Positions 37,787 through 46,886 of a stretch of 64,000 bases of DNA are shown here, one piece after another. The DNA comes from CAVTYH01 sp963738835 (GTDB lineage: Bacteria; Planctomycetota; Planctomycetia; Pirellulales; JADZDJ01), in the NCBI GenBank assembly GCA_963738835.1, contig CAVTYH010000001.1, forward strand, positions 868,001 to 932,000, given 5' to 3'. The notes below the pieces were generated by a model. That model did no database searches. It was not told the DNA's origin and worked only from the letters and a program-made list of their open reading frames with translations. Numbering within the stretch: the first letter of the stretch is position 1; the number at the start of each line of letters is the position of its first letter. The position numbers and the translations under genes were made by a program.

Positions 37787-39263
37787 GTACGCCCGTTATT
37801 TGTTTCGGCCAACAGCCGTGCGGATTTTTCCCGCGGAGATACTTGTTCGCCAAGATTCAAACCGCCCGGCGATTGCAGGCGGAAATCGGCGGTGAAATCG
37901 TCTATTTCTGTCACGACAGCGATCACGATCCGCGCGAGACCAAAACCACGCTGCGGCACCGGATGCTGGGCGACGTCGTGCACTTCAACTTCGAATTTGA
38001 GAACAAGATTCAGAAGAAATACACGCCGCTTTATCTGAAACGTGTCTCGTCAGGTTGGCAGCAGTGGATGGCGCGAATCTTGCCTGAATATGTCGATTCC
38101 ACTTCGGTTGTGGTGTTTGAGCAAACAAGCGCGATCACCGTAGCTGATTTCTGCTTGGAAATGTATCGTCGGTTGGGCCTGCTTGAAGGCATTCGAATCG
38201 CCCGTTCCAGTGATCCTGACTTCCGTCGCGCGGCCTGTGAGTTGTCAGAATTCTTTGTTGATGTCCCGTACTCCGGTGAGATTGTGCGGGCACGGTTGAT
38301 GGATGGCGAGTTGAAGTTGCACAAAGGAGGCGACTCTTTCATTACGCTGCCGCCAACGCCGTTCAACCGAGATCAGATCAGTCCGGCCCGCGACAGTCGG
38401 CTTCGGTGGATGCAATCTGTGATACACTGCACTCACTATGTGGCCGGCGCCAGCGAGAAATTTTATCTTCGTAAGGAAGACGCGCCAGAGATAACCTATG
38501 TCGAACGAGACCCCATCGAGGCGCCGAGGAAGCCTATGCCAAACTCTAACGCGAAACCTGCGCCGCTCCTGGCGTTCGGCGCGCACCCCGATGATATTGA
38601 ATTCGCCTGCGGCGGGGTCATCGCCAAGGCGACCCGCGCCGGGCAGCCGGCACACTTCGTTGTCTGTTCTCGCGGAGAGGCCGCGACTCACGGCACACCG
38701 GAAGAGCGAATTCGCGAAGCACAACAGGGAGCCGAAATCTTGCGCCAACCGTCGAGTTCTTCGAACTCGATGGCGACGCTCATTTGGAATTACGTGCCGC
38801 TCATGCAATCAAACTAGCACGCATTCTGCGGCGTGTGCGGCCGCAAATTGTGCTGGCCCCAAGTCTGGTCGAAAATCAGCATCCCGATCATGCCCGGCTG
38901 GGAAAATTGGTGTGCGATGCCATGCGACTGGCCCGTTACGGCGGCGTCCAAGAGCTGCGCGACCAACCTCCGCACTCAATCGGTCTACTGCTGTACTATA
39001 CCGTTTCTCCGGATGCGGAACCGCGCGATATTTCGCCGGTGCTCATCGACATTTCTGACCCTGAGATCATCGCCGACTGGACGGCAGCGATGGAAGCGCA
39101 TGGTTCGCAAACACGGGCGCGGAACTACGTTGAGCTACAGCTTACTCGCGCGCGCTTGAAAGGACTGCAAGCCGGTGTCGGCCATGCCGTGGCTCTGTAT
39201 CCCAACAATCCGCCGATCTTCGAATCGCTCGCTCAGTTAAGCGGAGGCGCAAACCGCTTTTAA
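37783..39263 (+). CDS. compact BshC-like domain running into BshB1 (continuous frame, one frameshift later)
   Basis: The frame starts at ATG 37783 inside the symporter stop. Residues 1-245 resemble the core of BshC, the cysteine-adding bacillithiol synthase: FGQQPCGFFPRRYLFAKIQT (compare GQQxGxxxGPLYTxxK), FCHDSDHD (compare WxxxEDHD) and, at the end, VAGASEKFYLRK (compare IAGPGEINYW). It is less than half the usual 540 residues and lacks the C-terminal coiled coil. No stop separates it from the deacetylase beginning at residue 252. Either a true fusion exists, or a lost stop/indel joins two genes. The BshC match is by eye and should be tested. Confidence 0.55.
38536..39263 (+). CDS. bshB1: bacillithiol biosynthesis deacetylase BshB1, one frameshift
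   Basis: LmbE-family zinc deacetylase for GlcNAc-malate. ATG 38536 has its own GAGGA site five bases upstream, so it may be an independent start inside the longer frame. The first frame has LLAFGAHPDDIEFACGG and SRGEAATHGTPEERIREAQQ, then breaks at about 38742-38748. The second frame gives TVEFFELDGDAHLELRAAHA, SLVENQHPDHARLGKLVCD and the BshB1-specific YYTVSP and TRARLKGLQAGVGHA. One added base restores about 242 residues. It is followed by bshA one base later. Confidence 0.85.
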
Positions 39264-39264
39264 C

Positions 39265-40406
39265 ATGGGAAGCGAGAACGCACTCAAGATCGGCATTACT
39301 TGCTATCCGACAGTTGGTGGCAGCGGTGTACTGGCTTCGGCGCTCGGTGAAGAGCTGGCGCGGCGCGGCCATGAGGTGCATTTCATTAGCTACGAGCGCC
39401 CCTTCCGTTTGCCGCTCGCTGTGCCGCGGCTGCACTTCCATCGAGTGGATGTTAACGACTACGGGCTGTTCAAATACCCCGATTACACGCTGCCGTTGTC
39501 AGTCAAAATGGCGGAAGTCAGCCGTCAGCATCAGCTCGACATTCTGCATGTCCATTATGCAGTGCCTCATGCTACCGCTGCTATTCTCGCTCGCAGCATG
39601 CTGCCGGTAGAACATCAGCCGCGCGTTGTCACAACGCTACACGGAACCGATACCACGCTGCTAGGTCGCGACGCCGGTTACGTTGCTGCGATTCGCCACG
39701 CCCTAACCTGCTCTGATGCGGTGACCGCCGTTTCCGATTTCCTCAAGCAAGAGACGAGACGACTATTGGGCGTCGATCGCTCAATCGAAGTGATTCACAA
39801 TTTCTTTGCCCCGCGTCCCGTCCGTCGTTCGGCGCAGAAGTGCGGCGGGAGTTGGAGCTCGACAAAGAGTTGTTACTATTCCACAGCTCCAACCTGCGCT
39901 CGGTAAAGAGAATCGATTTGCTGTTGGAAGCGGTTGCCCACCTTCGTCCAAGCGACGCGTTCAAACTGCTAATTCTTGCCGGTGACGATTTCGCTCCCTT
40001 CGAAGGTGATGTGCGTCGCTTAGGTCTGGCAGACCGTGTGGTTGTGCGGGAGAAAGTCACTGAGATCGAAGACTATCTCCAGGCCGCCGATCTCGGGCTC
40101 TTCACCTCCGAGATCGAAAGTTTCGGCCTGAGCATTCTCGAAGGCATGTGCTTCGGCTGCCCGAGCGTCGCCATGCGGGTTGGGGGCATCCCAGAGGTCA
40201 TTGACGATCATGCCACGGGCCTGCTAACGCCATTTGGCGACGTCGACGTTTTCGCGAAAGCTGTGGAGGAGCTGATGAAGGACGCCGATCGCCGTGTCGC
40301 CTTTGGCCATGCCGCACAACGTTGTGCGAACGACCGGTTTTCCGCTGACGTCATTGTACCGCGGTATGAAAGTCTCTATCGTCGAATTTGCCGACAATTG
40401 ATTTGA
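39265..40406 (+). CDS. bshA: N-acetyl-alpha-D-glucosaminyl L-malate synthase BshA, one frameshift
   Basis: GT4 glycosyltransferase for the first step of bacillithiol synthesis. The N-terminal domain begins KIGITCYPTVGGSGVLASAL, then GHEVHFISYERPFRL, LDILHVHYAVPHA and TLHGTDTTLLG, all closely BshA-like. The frame breaks at about 39820-39832. The second frame gives VRRELELDKELLLFHSSNLR, KRIDLLLEA and the nucleotide-sugar EX7E region SEIESFGLSILEGMCFG. One added base restores about 380 residues, the usual length. Last gene of the overlapping operon; a convergent gene ends 30 bp away. Confidence 0.9.
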
Positions 40407-40435
40407 AATAACTTGGCCGTCAGTACTTACTCGAC

Positions 40436-42129
40436 TCATTGCGCTTTACCACTGCCGTGCGATGGATCGAATTCAAGAATCTGCCCATCTGTAATCAATC
40501 GCTCGCGGAGCTTCGAGTATGCAATCTGTTGAACAGCAACCTGATCATCAAGGGCGATGGATGCGGCCGTGGCGGCGCTTTGCCCCAGGATCATAAACAC
40601 CGGCTCCATGCGGACCGAACCGTAGGCAATATGTGAGCTGGAAATGCAGACGGTCACCAGCAAGTTATCGCACTCGGCTGGTTTAGGCACGAGTGAACCA
40701 TAGCCAATGGCGTAAGGACCTTTCGTACTGACACCAATATCGCCTTCATTCTGGACGTGACCGTCAGGGGTAACGTAACGCTGCACGTTGTGCGAATCGA
40801 TCGTGTAAGAGCCCATGCCGATTGAATCGGGCGTGGGTCGCTGTTTCAGCAACTCGTGCTCCGTCATCACAAACTGGCCGATCATACGTCGGGCTTCACG
40901 AATATAAAGCTGGTGGGGCCAGTGGTCGGTGTCGGGGAATTCGTCCTTGGCGAGCCCCCACTGGCTCATTTTCGTTCGCACCTCATCGGGAACACGGGGA
41001 TCGTTGGCCAGAAAATACAACAGCCCCTGCTGATACGACTTGTGTTCCTGAATGATTTCGCGACGGCGCTCGTACGAGGCATCGGGATAATCGTAGTTGC
41101 AGCCGATGTTGTCGGTGCTGAATGGGCCGTGATTGTTGACGTCAGTCTTACGATTGGGAAGCGGGTCGAATTTGTTGAAGGTTTCCCGCCAGCCGGTGTC
41201 GAACACCCGCAGCAGCAATTCGTATTGCTTCGGGTCGTATCCATCAGGCTTGGGAAATGGCACGCGATTCTCGGGAACATCGGTCAAGCACAGACGAAAG
41301 CAATATGCTTGCACTCGGCGATCGCCCGAGCCGTATTGACCGGGTGCATCGGAACTGATGCGCGGCAGTAAGCCACTGGTCGGATCGCCGACGACGACAT
41401 ACGGATCGACAGGCCGGCGGAAGTGGTGATCGTGGTGCAGCACGCCAACTTGCACGCCGTTCCATTTCTCGTCGTATTCGCTTTGCGGTTCCCGGCCCAC
41501 GTGATACGATACACCCGCCGCTGCCATTAAATCGCCTTCATAAGTGGCATCAATGAACATTTGGCCGCGAAACGTCTGACCATCGAGCGTGGTAATCGAC
41601 GTAATATGGGGACCGGCTTTCGCTACGCCTTTTTCTCGATTTAGCCACGCATTGCGCACCAGCGGAATGTTTTCTTCGGCCAGCCAGGCCTCGAACACTT
41701 GCTCGGCAGCATGGACTCAAAGACCCACATCGTCTGCGTTTTTTCGTCGACTGCCGACGAGCTCTGCCCCTGATTTCGGTATTCAGCTTGTTTCTGCCAC
41801 GGCCACGCTTCACGCCGCTGATAATATTGCCAAATGCGATGGTAGAACTCGCGCGATAGACCGCCGATGACCGCCTTATTGCCGTTGTCAGTCCAGCCGA
41901 GGCCGCCACATGTCACGCCTCCCAGATGTTTGTCGGGGCTGACGACAATGACGCTCTTTCCCAGGTGTTTCGTTTGCACCGCCGCAGTGATAGCGCTACT
42001 TGTGCCACCGTAAATAATGACATCCGCTTCACGGATTTCGTCATTTGCCGCCGCCATTGCCAGGCCGCTCATCCCAAAGGCAATCAGCGCGGTTCCAAAC
42101 CACAGGTTTTTGATAGCAAATCGAGGCAT
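40436..42129 (-). CDS. exported FAD-dependent oxidoreductase (FAD_oxidored family), one frameshift
   Basis: A signal peptide (GTALIAFGMSGLAMA) precedes ADVIIYGGTSSAITAAVQTK and the LGGVTCGGLGWTDNG loop of this family, common in planctomycetes and Bacteroidota. The first frame ends after TQTMWVFES. Adding one C to the CC at about 41716-41717 continues HAAEQVFEAWLAEENIPLVR, then FIDATYEGDLMAAAGVSYHV, and ends in the FAD motif EPVFMILGQSAATAASIAL. Joined length is about 564 residues. Members are thought to act on carbohydrate-derived compounds; the substrate is unknown. Monocistronic. Confidence 0.82.
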
Positions 42130-42300
42130 CCGCTTATCATAACAGAGAAAAATCGTTCCAGGTGCGTCAGCGTGCTAACCGTGATGTTTGACAGTCCCAA
42201 AAAAGCACGTGCAATAGCATCGCGGCCGAACCGGCATGGGATGCCAGCTGCAGAAGAAAAAACTTCATCCGGCCGCTAAATCAAACCGATTGACATTTGC

Positions 42301-42321
42301 ATACATCGAAGTTCGAGGTAT
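42301..42321. promoter_or_regulatory. near-perfect palindrome, putative PadR operator
   Basis: Arms ATACATCGAA and TTCGAGGTAT around a central G pair with one mismatch in ten. The site ends ten bases before the padR ATG and touches a TATAAG sequence that could be the -10 element. PadR-type repressors bind such 20-bp palindromes at their own promoters, so autoregulation is likely. Confidence 0.6.
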
Positions 42322-42331
42322 AAGTCGCACC

Positions 42332-42688
42332 ATGACGAAGAATTCGAATCCCGATTATCTCAACGGTGTGCCGGAATTGCTGGTGCTGCAATTGCTGACA
42401 GGCCGGGCGATGTACGGTTACGAACTGGTGCGGGCGATCGTGCATTCGTCCGGACAAATACTCGAATTCGGTGAAGGCTGCATCTATCCGGTGCTGCATC
42501 GGTTGGAAAAGGACGATTTTTTGACCAGCCGCCGCGAAATCGTCAACGGCCGTAGCCGAGTGGTTTACCGAATAACCGCGGCAGGCCGCAAGCGACTCGC
42601 TGGCAGCATTGCCACCTGGCGCAGCGTTGTGGGTGCGGTCGATCAGATTCTGCTGAGAGGATGCGATGGAAAACCAGCAGTCACGTGA
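42332..42688 (+). CDS. PadR-family transcriptional regulator
   Basis: 118 residues from ATG 42332. A winged helix covers about 10-85: VPELLVLQLLTGRAMYGYEL, GEGCIYPVLHRLEKDDFLTS and the wing SRVVYRITAAGRKRLA. The first residues match the short PadR-s1/s2 class, which senses small molecules or controls membrane partners. The next gene starts 23 bases before its stop, so the two are co-translated, the usual arrangement of PadR with DUF1700-like membrane proteins. Confidence 0.9.
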   Translation: MTKNSNPDYLNGVPELLVLQLLTGRAMYGYELVRAIVHSSGQILEFGEGCIYPVLHRLEKDDFLTSRREIVNGRSRVVYRITAAGRKRLAGSIATWRSVVGAVDQILLRGCDGKPAVT

Positions 42689-43469
42689 ATTTCTTGTGAC
42701 TGAATTGCGCCGGCAGGGATTGCCACGCGCTTACATCCAGCGATTGCTGGAAGAACTGGACGATCACCTCGCGGACCTTCAGGACGAAAGGAGTCCCGAC
42801 ATGGACACGGCAAGGAAGCCAGAATCAATTACGTCGGAAGTGAAGACGCCGAAGCTGGAATCAGCCAGGGTGCTGAATTTCCAGGAACGACTGGGAAATC
42901 CCGTGCAATTGGCTGACTTCGCTGCGAAACAATATCACAATCGCAGCTTCTTGGGCCGCCATCCAATTCTTACGTTTCTCGTCTTGCCGTTGCCGCTCAT
43001 CATTTTGGAGCTGGTGGCAATCTTTTTGTCATTGTGCCTACTTGGCACTGCAATTGGCGGATGGCTTGAAGGATTTGTCGAACTTGACCATCCGCTCTTG
43101 GGCAGCATCATGCTGGCACTTTTGGCCCGGGTTGTTATCGTGCTGCCTCCATTAGGAACTGATCTGTTGATTTGCCGCCTGGCGCGATGCAACACTCTGA
43201 ATTGGCGCTGGCCGATCGCGGCCTGTTGTTTGGTCGCCTTGTTCTGCGCCGTGTTTTATGTCTCGTGGAGTTTGCCAACCGCTCCCGGCAATGGACAATT
43301 CATGATCGGCTTCGACCTATCCTCCGCGCCACTCTGGATGTTGCTGAGTTTTCTACCAAAGTTCGCCTTGGCGCTGGGTGTTGGTCTCTTGCTCGTCAAA
43401 CGAGCGATGCGACTGCAGACACGAGGTGGCAGCCATGAGGAAATTACGGCCTTGCGGAGCGCGGCATAG
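42666..43469 (+). CDS. membrane protein paired with PadR
   Basis: 267 residues. A soluble N-terminal part begins SREFLVTELRRQGLPRAYIQ and contains LLEELDDHLADLQDERS, the permease-prefix/DUF1700-like helix pair often encoded after PadR. About five hydrophobic helices follow between residues 100 and 255. No enzyme motif. It probably works with the regulator as a membrane stress or transport module. A strong hairpin terminator follows about 170 bp downstream. Confidence 0.7.
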   Translation: MENQQSREFLVTELRRQGLPRAYIQRLLEELDDHLADLQDERSPDMDTARKPESITSEVKTPKLESARVLNFQERLGNPVQLADFAAKQYHNRSFLGRHPILTFLVLPLPLIILELVAIFLSLCLLGTAIGGWLEGFVELDHPLLGSIMLALLARVVIVLPPLGTDLLICRLARCNTLNWRWPIAACCLVALFCAVFYVSWSLPTAPGNGQFMIGFDLSSAPLWMLLSFLPKFALALGVGLLLVKRAMRLQTRGGSHEEITALRSAA

Positions 43470-43636
43470 AGATCTCTGTCGCTCGCAAATTGCTTCGGCG
43501 GATTGTTCCTTCGCCGTCAAGCATTTGATGCTGGTGCCTGTTGCAGTCTGGCTCAGATAGCTGACAACCGCGGCATCAGTTCCCGGTTGGCCCAGAGATT
43601 GCCACGTGATTGGCTCAGTCAACTGCGCCAATCAAA
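43470..43636. other. short spacer without a gene
   Basis: Nothing gene-like is seen between the membrane protein stop and the terminator hairpin. Confidence 0.5.
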
Positions 43637-43685
43637 ACGATCGTCGCAAGTAACTTTGAAATCGTTCCTTGCGACGACCGTTTTT
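43637..43685. terminator. bidirectional rho-independent terminator
   Basis: ACGATCGTCGCAAG (43637-43650) pairs with CTTGCGACGACCGT (43668-43681) with one mismatch and is followed by TTTTT on the plus strand. On the minus strand the same stem is followed by CGTTTTG, directly after the tRNA. It can end both the padR operon and the tRNA transcript. Confidence 0.75.
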
Positions 43686-43692
43686 GAGTCAG

Positions 43693-43781
43693 CGGAGAGG
43701 ATGGGATTCGAACCCATGGTGGGCTGTGACACCCACACCGATTTAGCAAACCGGCGCTTTCGACCACTCAGCCACCTCTCC
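43693..43781 (-). tRNA. tRNA-Ser (GCT)
   Basis: Read on the minus strand: acceptor stem GGAGAGG/CCTCTCC, D-arm GGCTGAGTGGTCGAAAGCGCC, anticodon loop TTGCTAA (anticodon GCT, reads AGC/AGU), long variable arm TGGGTGTCACAGCCCA, and T-loop GGTTCGAATCC. The long class-II variable arm and discriminator G are serine identity features. CCA is not encoded. Confidence 0.97.
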
Positions 43782-44162
43782 GGAAGGTCGATCTTCTTGC
43801 TGCGTGTTACAAAATAACCACGGGGGACCCAGGGCACACAGGGAGGATCGCGCTTTTGCCGAAAATACCTGTTTCTTATGCCCCCAGGAAATCCCAGTGG
43901 TTCATTTTGCTTGTGCTCTTAATGTTTTTGCCGTCTCCTGTGCTCGGACTCCATCTAACTCTGATCCGCCGCCAATCCTGAATGTCGGACGAAGGATTCT
44001 AACCAATAAAACCGACGCCGAAAAGCTGCATTGGTTCGGGCAAAATGCGCCCCGGTCGCGATGCCCGATAGCCAATACAGATTACTGCCGTCGAGGTCGC
44101 TGACGCCGGCAATGCAATTTCGAGCACCGGCCCGGCGAGCGGCCGCCAATCCATCGGGGTTA
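43782..44162. other. intergenic, no gene seen
   Basis: About 380 bases between the tRNA and the PEP-CTERM gene. Frames are short and lack ribosome sites. The tRNA promoter should lie at its left end. Confidence 0.5.
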
Positions 44163-45062
44163 TTATCCGAACTCGGCAATTCCTGCCTTCCGCAGCAGGC
44201 ATCCACCGACCAGTAACCCAACGACACCCATCAACCCTAGGATGACCGTGCTGGGTTCCGGAATCGGGGCTGGTACGCCGATCGAGATGTTCTTTTTGTC
44301 GATGAAGGCGATGCTGTTCGGTTCAGCCGTTCCGCTGAGCACGTTGTTCAGCGTCAGGGTGAGATCCGTCACACGCTGTCCGCTCTTTCCAGCCGCCACC
44401 AATGCCGCTGTGATGTTAAAGCTTGCAAAGCCGGCCCAAGTTCCATTTCCCGGACCACTGAACGTGATGCTGCTGGCCGTAGCCGAGAAAGCACCTATCG
44501 TTCCAGGTCCAGGGACAAAGACCTTGGTGTAAGGAACCGGAATAATCTGGGGGAGCGCCACACCGTTGAGCGCGGTGATGCCCAGCCCTCCGGCGTAGCC
44601 CGCTGCATTGAACGGGATTTGCAGAGCGGCATTCACCTGCGAGGCCAACGTACCGCCCAGGATTCCGTAACTACCGCCTTCGGAAATCACGAAGGCGCTG
44701 ATGTTGCCGGTAGCTTGATTGGTCGCTGAGATGTTCATCGTCAACGTGCCGTCCTTCAGCAGGAGGGGCATCGCGCCGCCGACATCCACTCGGAAATTGA
44801 GTCCTGTGCCCAATGGAAGGTTGTTCTGCGAGAACTGAAGGCTGTTGGCCGACAGATTTGGAGTGCCGAATAGCCGGCTTGCATCTGGCGGCGGGTTGTC
44901 GTTGTCGCCCTCGATGACGTTCCCATAGGTCACGATGGGGCCAACGTACGGACCCGGGTACGAATTGAAAATCGTGGCACGAGCCTGGCTGGCTATTACC
45001 AAGATGGCGAGGATACTCAGCAAGCAGCTTGCGAGTCGGGGAACAAAGTGGAAATATCTCAT
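44163..45062 (-). CDS. PEP-CTERM sorting domain protein
   Basis: 299 residues from ATG 45062, which overlaps the stop of a leader ORF. The N-terminal signal peptide ends near ASQARA. The body is Gly/Asn/Thr-rich without catalytic motifs, resembling extracellular beta-rich proteins. The C terminus is a textbook sorting signal: IPEPSTVILGLMGVVGLLVG followed by CLLRKAG. Exosortase is expected to cut at the PEP motif and the protein to end in the extracellular matrix or cell envelope. Confidence 0.88.
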   Translation of the reverse strand: MRYFHFVPRLASCLLSILAILVIASQARATIFNSYPGPYVGPIVTYGNVIEGDNDNPPPDASRLFGTPNLSANSLQFSQNNLPLGTGLNFRVDVGGAMPLLLKDGTLTMNISATNQATGNISAFVISEGGSYGILGGTLASQVNAALQIPFNAAGYAGGLGITALNGVALPQIIPVPYTKVFVPGPGTIGAFSATASSITFSGPGNGTWAGFASFNITAALVAAGKSGQRVTDLTLTLNNVLSGTAEPNSIAFIDKKNISIGVPAPIPEPSTVILGLMGVVGLLVGGCLLRKAGIAEFG

Positions 45063-45130
45063 GCCCAAAACTCATCTCTGGTCAGAAACAAATGCAGAAG
45101 CTTTATTGAAAGCTTCTGCCTATCTAACAT
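45059..45130 (-). CDS. 23-residue leader ORF coupled to the PEP-CTERM gene
   Basis: GAGGAGGTAATA stands directly before ATG 45130, the best ribosome site in this region. The frame has 23 codons and its TGA overlaps the ATG of the PEP-CTERM gene (ATGA), which itself has no Shine-Dalgarno. A perfect 11-bp hairpin lies within the ORF. This is the layout of translational coupling or attenuation. The peptide itself has no recognised features. Confidence 0.5.
   Translation of the reverse strand: MLDRQKLSIKLLHLFLTRDEFWA
45094..45119 (-). promoter_or_regulatory. perfect hairpin inside the leader ORF
   Basis: GCAGAAGCTTT and AAAGCTTCTGC form an 11-bp stem with an ATTG loop. It lies inside the leader ORF, between its start and the PEP-CTERM start, so ribosome movement would melt it. 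Confidence 0.55.
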
Positions 45131-45282
45131 TATTACCTCCTCGACTCGCGTGTCGGTTTTCGCACCTACGTTGCGCGGCGTGCAGCGAGTCCGCAAAGCC
45201 TGCTTTTGCCTGCGGCGCTCTTGCCTCTGATTTTACAATACGGACAACCAGCCCCGCAGAGAAGCTGCAATCGTGATTATCA

Positions 45283-46043
45283 CTACTTTGCTGGCCACAA
45301 CAGAGTCTTTTCGGTATTTGCTGGCTCTAGAAAGGAGCCGTTACTTTGATATATGCGCAGTTTCGCGTCGCCAAGCAAGCGACCAAGCGTCTCGCCAAGC
45401 AACTCCATTTCTTGCGGACCGCGGCTAAGAGCAACGTCAAACAATCCGTCGAATCTCTGTGGTTGTATGTAACGAAAGATTCTCTCCTTAGGTACTACTT
45501 GCTCTGTGCCATCTTGAAGGATCCGTACGATAACGATGTCGTGAACAATATCTCCCCGCTGAACTGTGGGTGGTCCGGCGAATGTCGGATAACAGGCACA
45601 CGGCCATGCCGCTTCAATACATAACGCGCCCAGCGACAGATTTGTGATTAACAGCGCAGTGCCCACTGTGAGCACGAGCCAATATCGGACTGGTCTTGAT
45701 GGAGGTTGCGTGCCAGACGCGATTCGCTCCCAGGGGATAAACGCAACATACATGATCTGCAGATTCCAAAATGTGATGCCCATAAACAAGCCGGTCATGT
45801 TGTGGAAGATTATCCCGGTTACGGCTGCAATTAGTCTCGTGCGCCGAAAGAGAACTAGCAGCCAAAACGTCATTTCAAATGCGATCGTCCCCATACCGGA
45901 CAAACTCAAAAGTACAGGGTGTCGATCGATCCGGAAAAGCGGCTTCCAGTCACCCAGCGATGCCCACTTTTGATACAGAAGAATTCGCAAGTTGTCAGAC
46001 AGTCCCCAATAGTAGCCTCCTATCCAAAATTTCCAGAATCCTG
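45283..46043 (-). pseudogene. HTTM-domain membrane protein, 3' part, split by IS66 element
   Basis: Encodes the C-terminal 250 residues of an HTTM (vitamin-K-carboxylase-like membrane domain) protein: PGFWKFWIGGYYWGLSDNLR, then HPVLLSLSGMGTIAFEMTFW and FHNMTGLFMGITFW. It lacks its N-terminal half, which lies in the same orientation at 50083-50644. Deleting the insertion plus one target-site copy rejoins them in frame (codon C|CA, Pro) into a 440-residue protein of normal HTTM layout. Confidence 0.88.
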
Positions 46044-46051
46044 GAAAAAAG
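46044..46051. repeat. 8-bp target site duplication, left copy
   Basis: GAAAAAAG directly left of the element end GTAAG. Identical to 50083-50090 and of the 8-bp length typical of IS66 insertions. Confidence 0.9.
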
Positions 46052-46075
46052 GTAAGTGCGCCACCAACCACATCT
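46052..46075 (+). repeat. IS66 left terminal inverted repeat
   Basis: Begins GTAAGTGCGCCACCAACCAC. Identical to the right end in GTAAG, the following GC, CA and AA, with scattered mismatches. Confidence 0.7.
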
Positions 46076-46132
46076 TGACGCTCGTGCTAGGCTGAGGATT
46101 TCGCCAAATTGAAATCCTTGGGAGCACGAACT

Positions 46133-46495
46133 ATGGCGGGTCACGAGCGGGATCCGAAACGGGAACGATTCTGGCGAAGGGCGCTTGCTCGGCGGACACA
46201 GAGCGGATTGACGATCCCTGAGTTTTGTGCAAAGGAAGGCTTGGTCGCGACGACTTACCAGCATTGGCGGCGAGAGCTTGCCCGCCGTGATGCCCAACCA
46301 ACCAAAGTGCATTCGCCACGGCGGCGTCGGACACTGACTCCTGCGTTCGTTCCAGTAAAGCTGGCAGAATTTGGAACCGGAGTCACGTATCCGGCCGAGA
46401 TATTGATGCCCACAGGTGTCATGCTTCGTCTCGCAGCAAACATTGATCGGGTGACTCTCTCCACGTTGCTCGCAGCGCTGCGTGAATCATGTTAA
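46133..46495 (+). CDS. tnpA: IS66 TnpA-like accessory protein
   Basis: 120 residues from ATG 46133 with GGGAG nine bases upstream. The helix-turn-helix-like part reads RERFWRRALARRTQSGLTIP, then EFCAKEGLVATTYQHWRREL, as in IS66 OrfA/InsA-type proteins. Its end overlaps tnpB, the standard arrangement. Required together with TnpB and TnpC in studied elements. Confidence 0.85.
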   Translation: MAGHERDPKRERFWRRALARRTQSGLTIPEFCAKEGLVATTYQHWRRELARRDAQPTKVHSPRRRRTLTPAFVPVKLAEFGTGVTYPAEILMPTGVMLRLAANIDRVTLSTLLAALRESC

Positions 46496-46842
46496 GCCTC
46501 GCCCTGCCGGTGGAGATTTATCTATGCACGCAGCCTACGGACCTGCGGCGTGGCTTCGATCGACTGGCGCAAGCAGCCTTGGAACATGCCGGACGTGAAG
46601 TCACCAGCGGCGGCTTGTACATGTTCATCAATCGCCGCCGTGATCGGGTGAAGTTGCTGTACTGGGATGGCGATGGGTTCTGCCAATGGTACAAACGCCT
46701 CGAAGCCGGCCGCTTTCAACTGCCAGCAGTACCACCGGAGTCTAGCAGCGTGGCGCTGACAGCGACACAATTATCGCTCATTCTCGGCGGTGTTGATCTT
46801 CGCAGCGTACGGCAACGGAAGCGCTATCGACAACCAGCTTGA
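46489..46842 (+). CDS. tnpB: IS66 TnpB (Orf2) protein
   Basis: 117 residues. The family signature is complete: IYLCTQPTDLRRGFDRLAQA, GGLYMFINRRRDRVKLLYWD, GDGFCQWYKRLEAGRFQLP. The ATG lies inside the end of tnpA. The function is accessory and still poorly defined biochemically. Confidence 0.95.
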   Translation: MLSLALPVEIYLCTQPTDLRRGFDRLAQAALEHAGREVTSGGLYMFINRRRDRVKLLYWDGDGFCQWYKRLEAGRFQLPAVPPESSSVALTATQLSLILGGVDLRSVRQRKRYRQPA

Positions 46843-46886
46843 ATCGAGTGCGAAACTTTTTCCACGGAGTGTGGTTTCAATAGGGC

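Noticed and set aside
43782..44162. Additional tRNA or small RNA next to tRNA-Ser
   Set aside because: No cloverleaf or terminator-backed structure could be found in this stretch.
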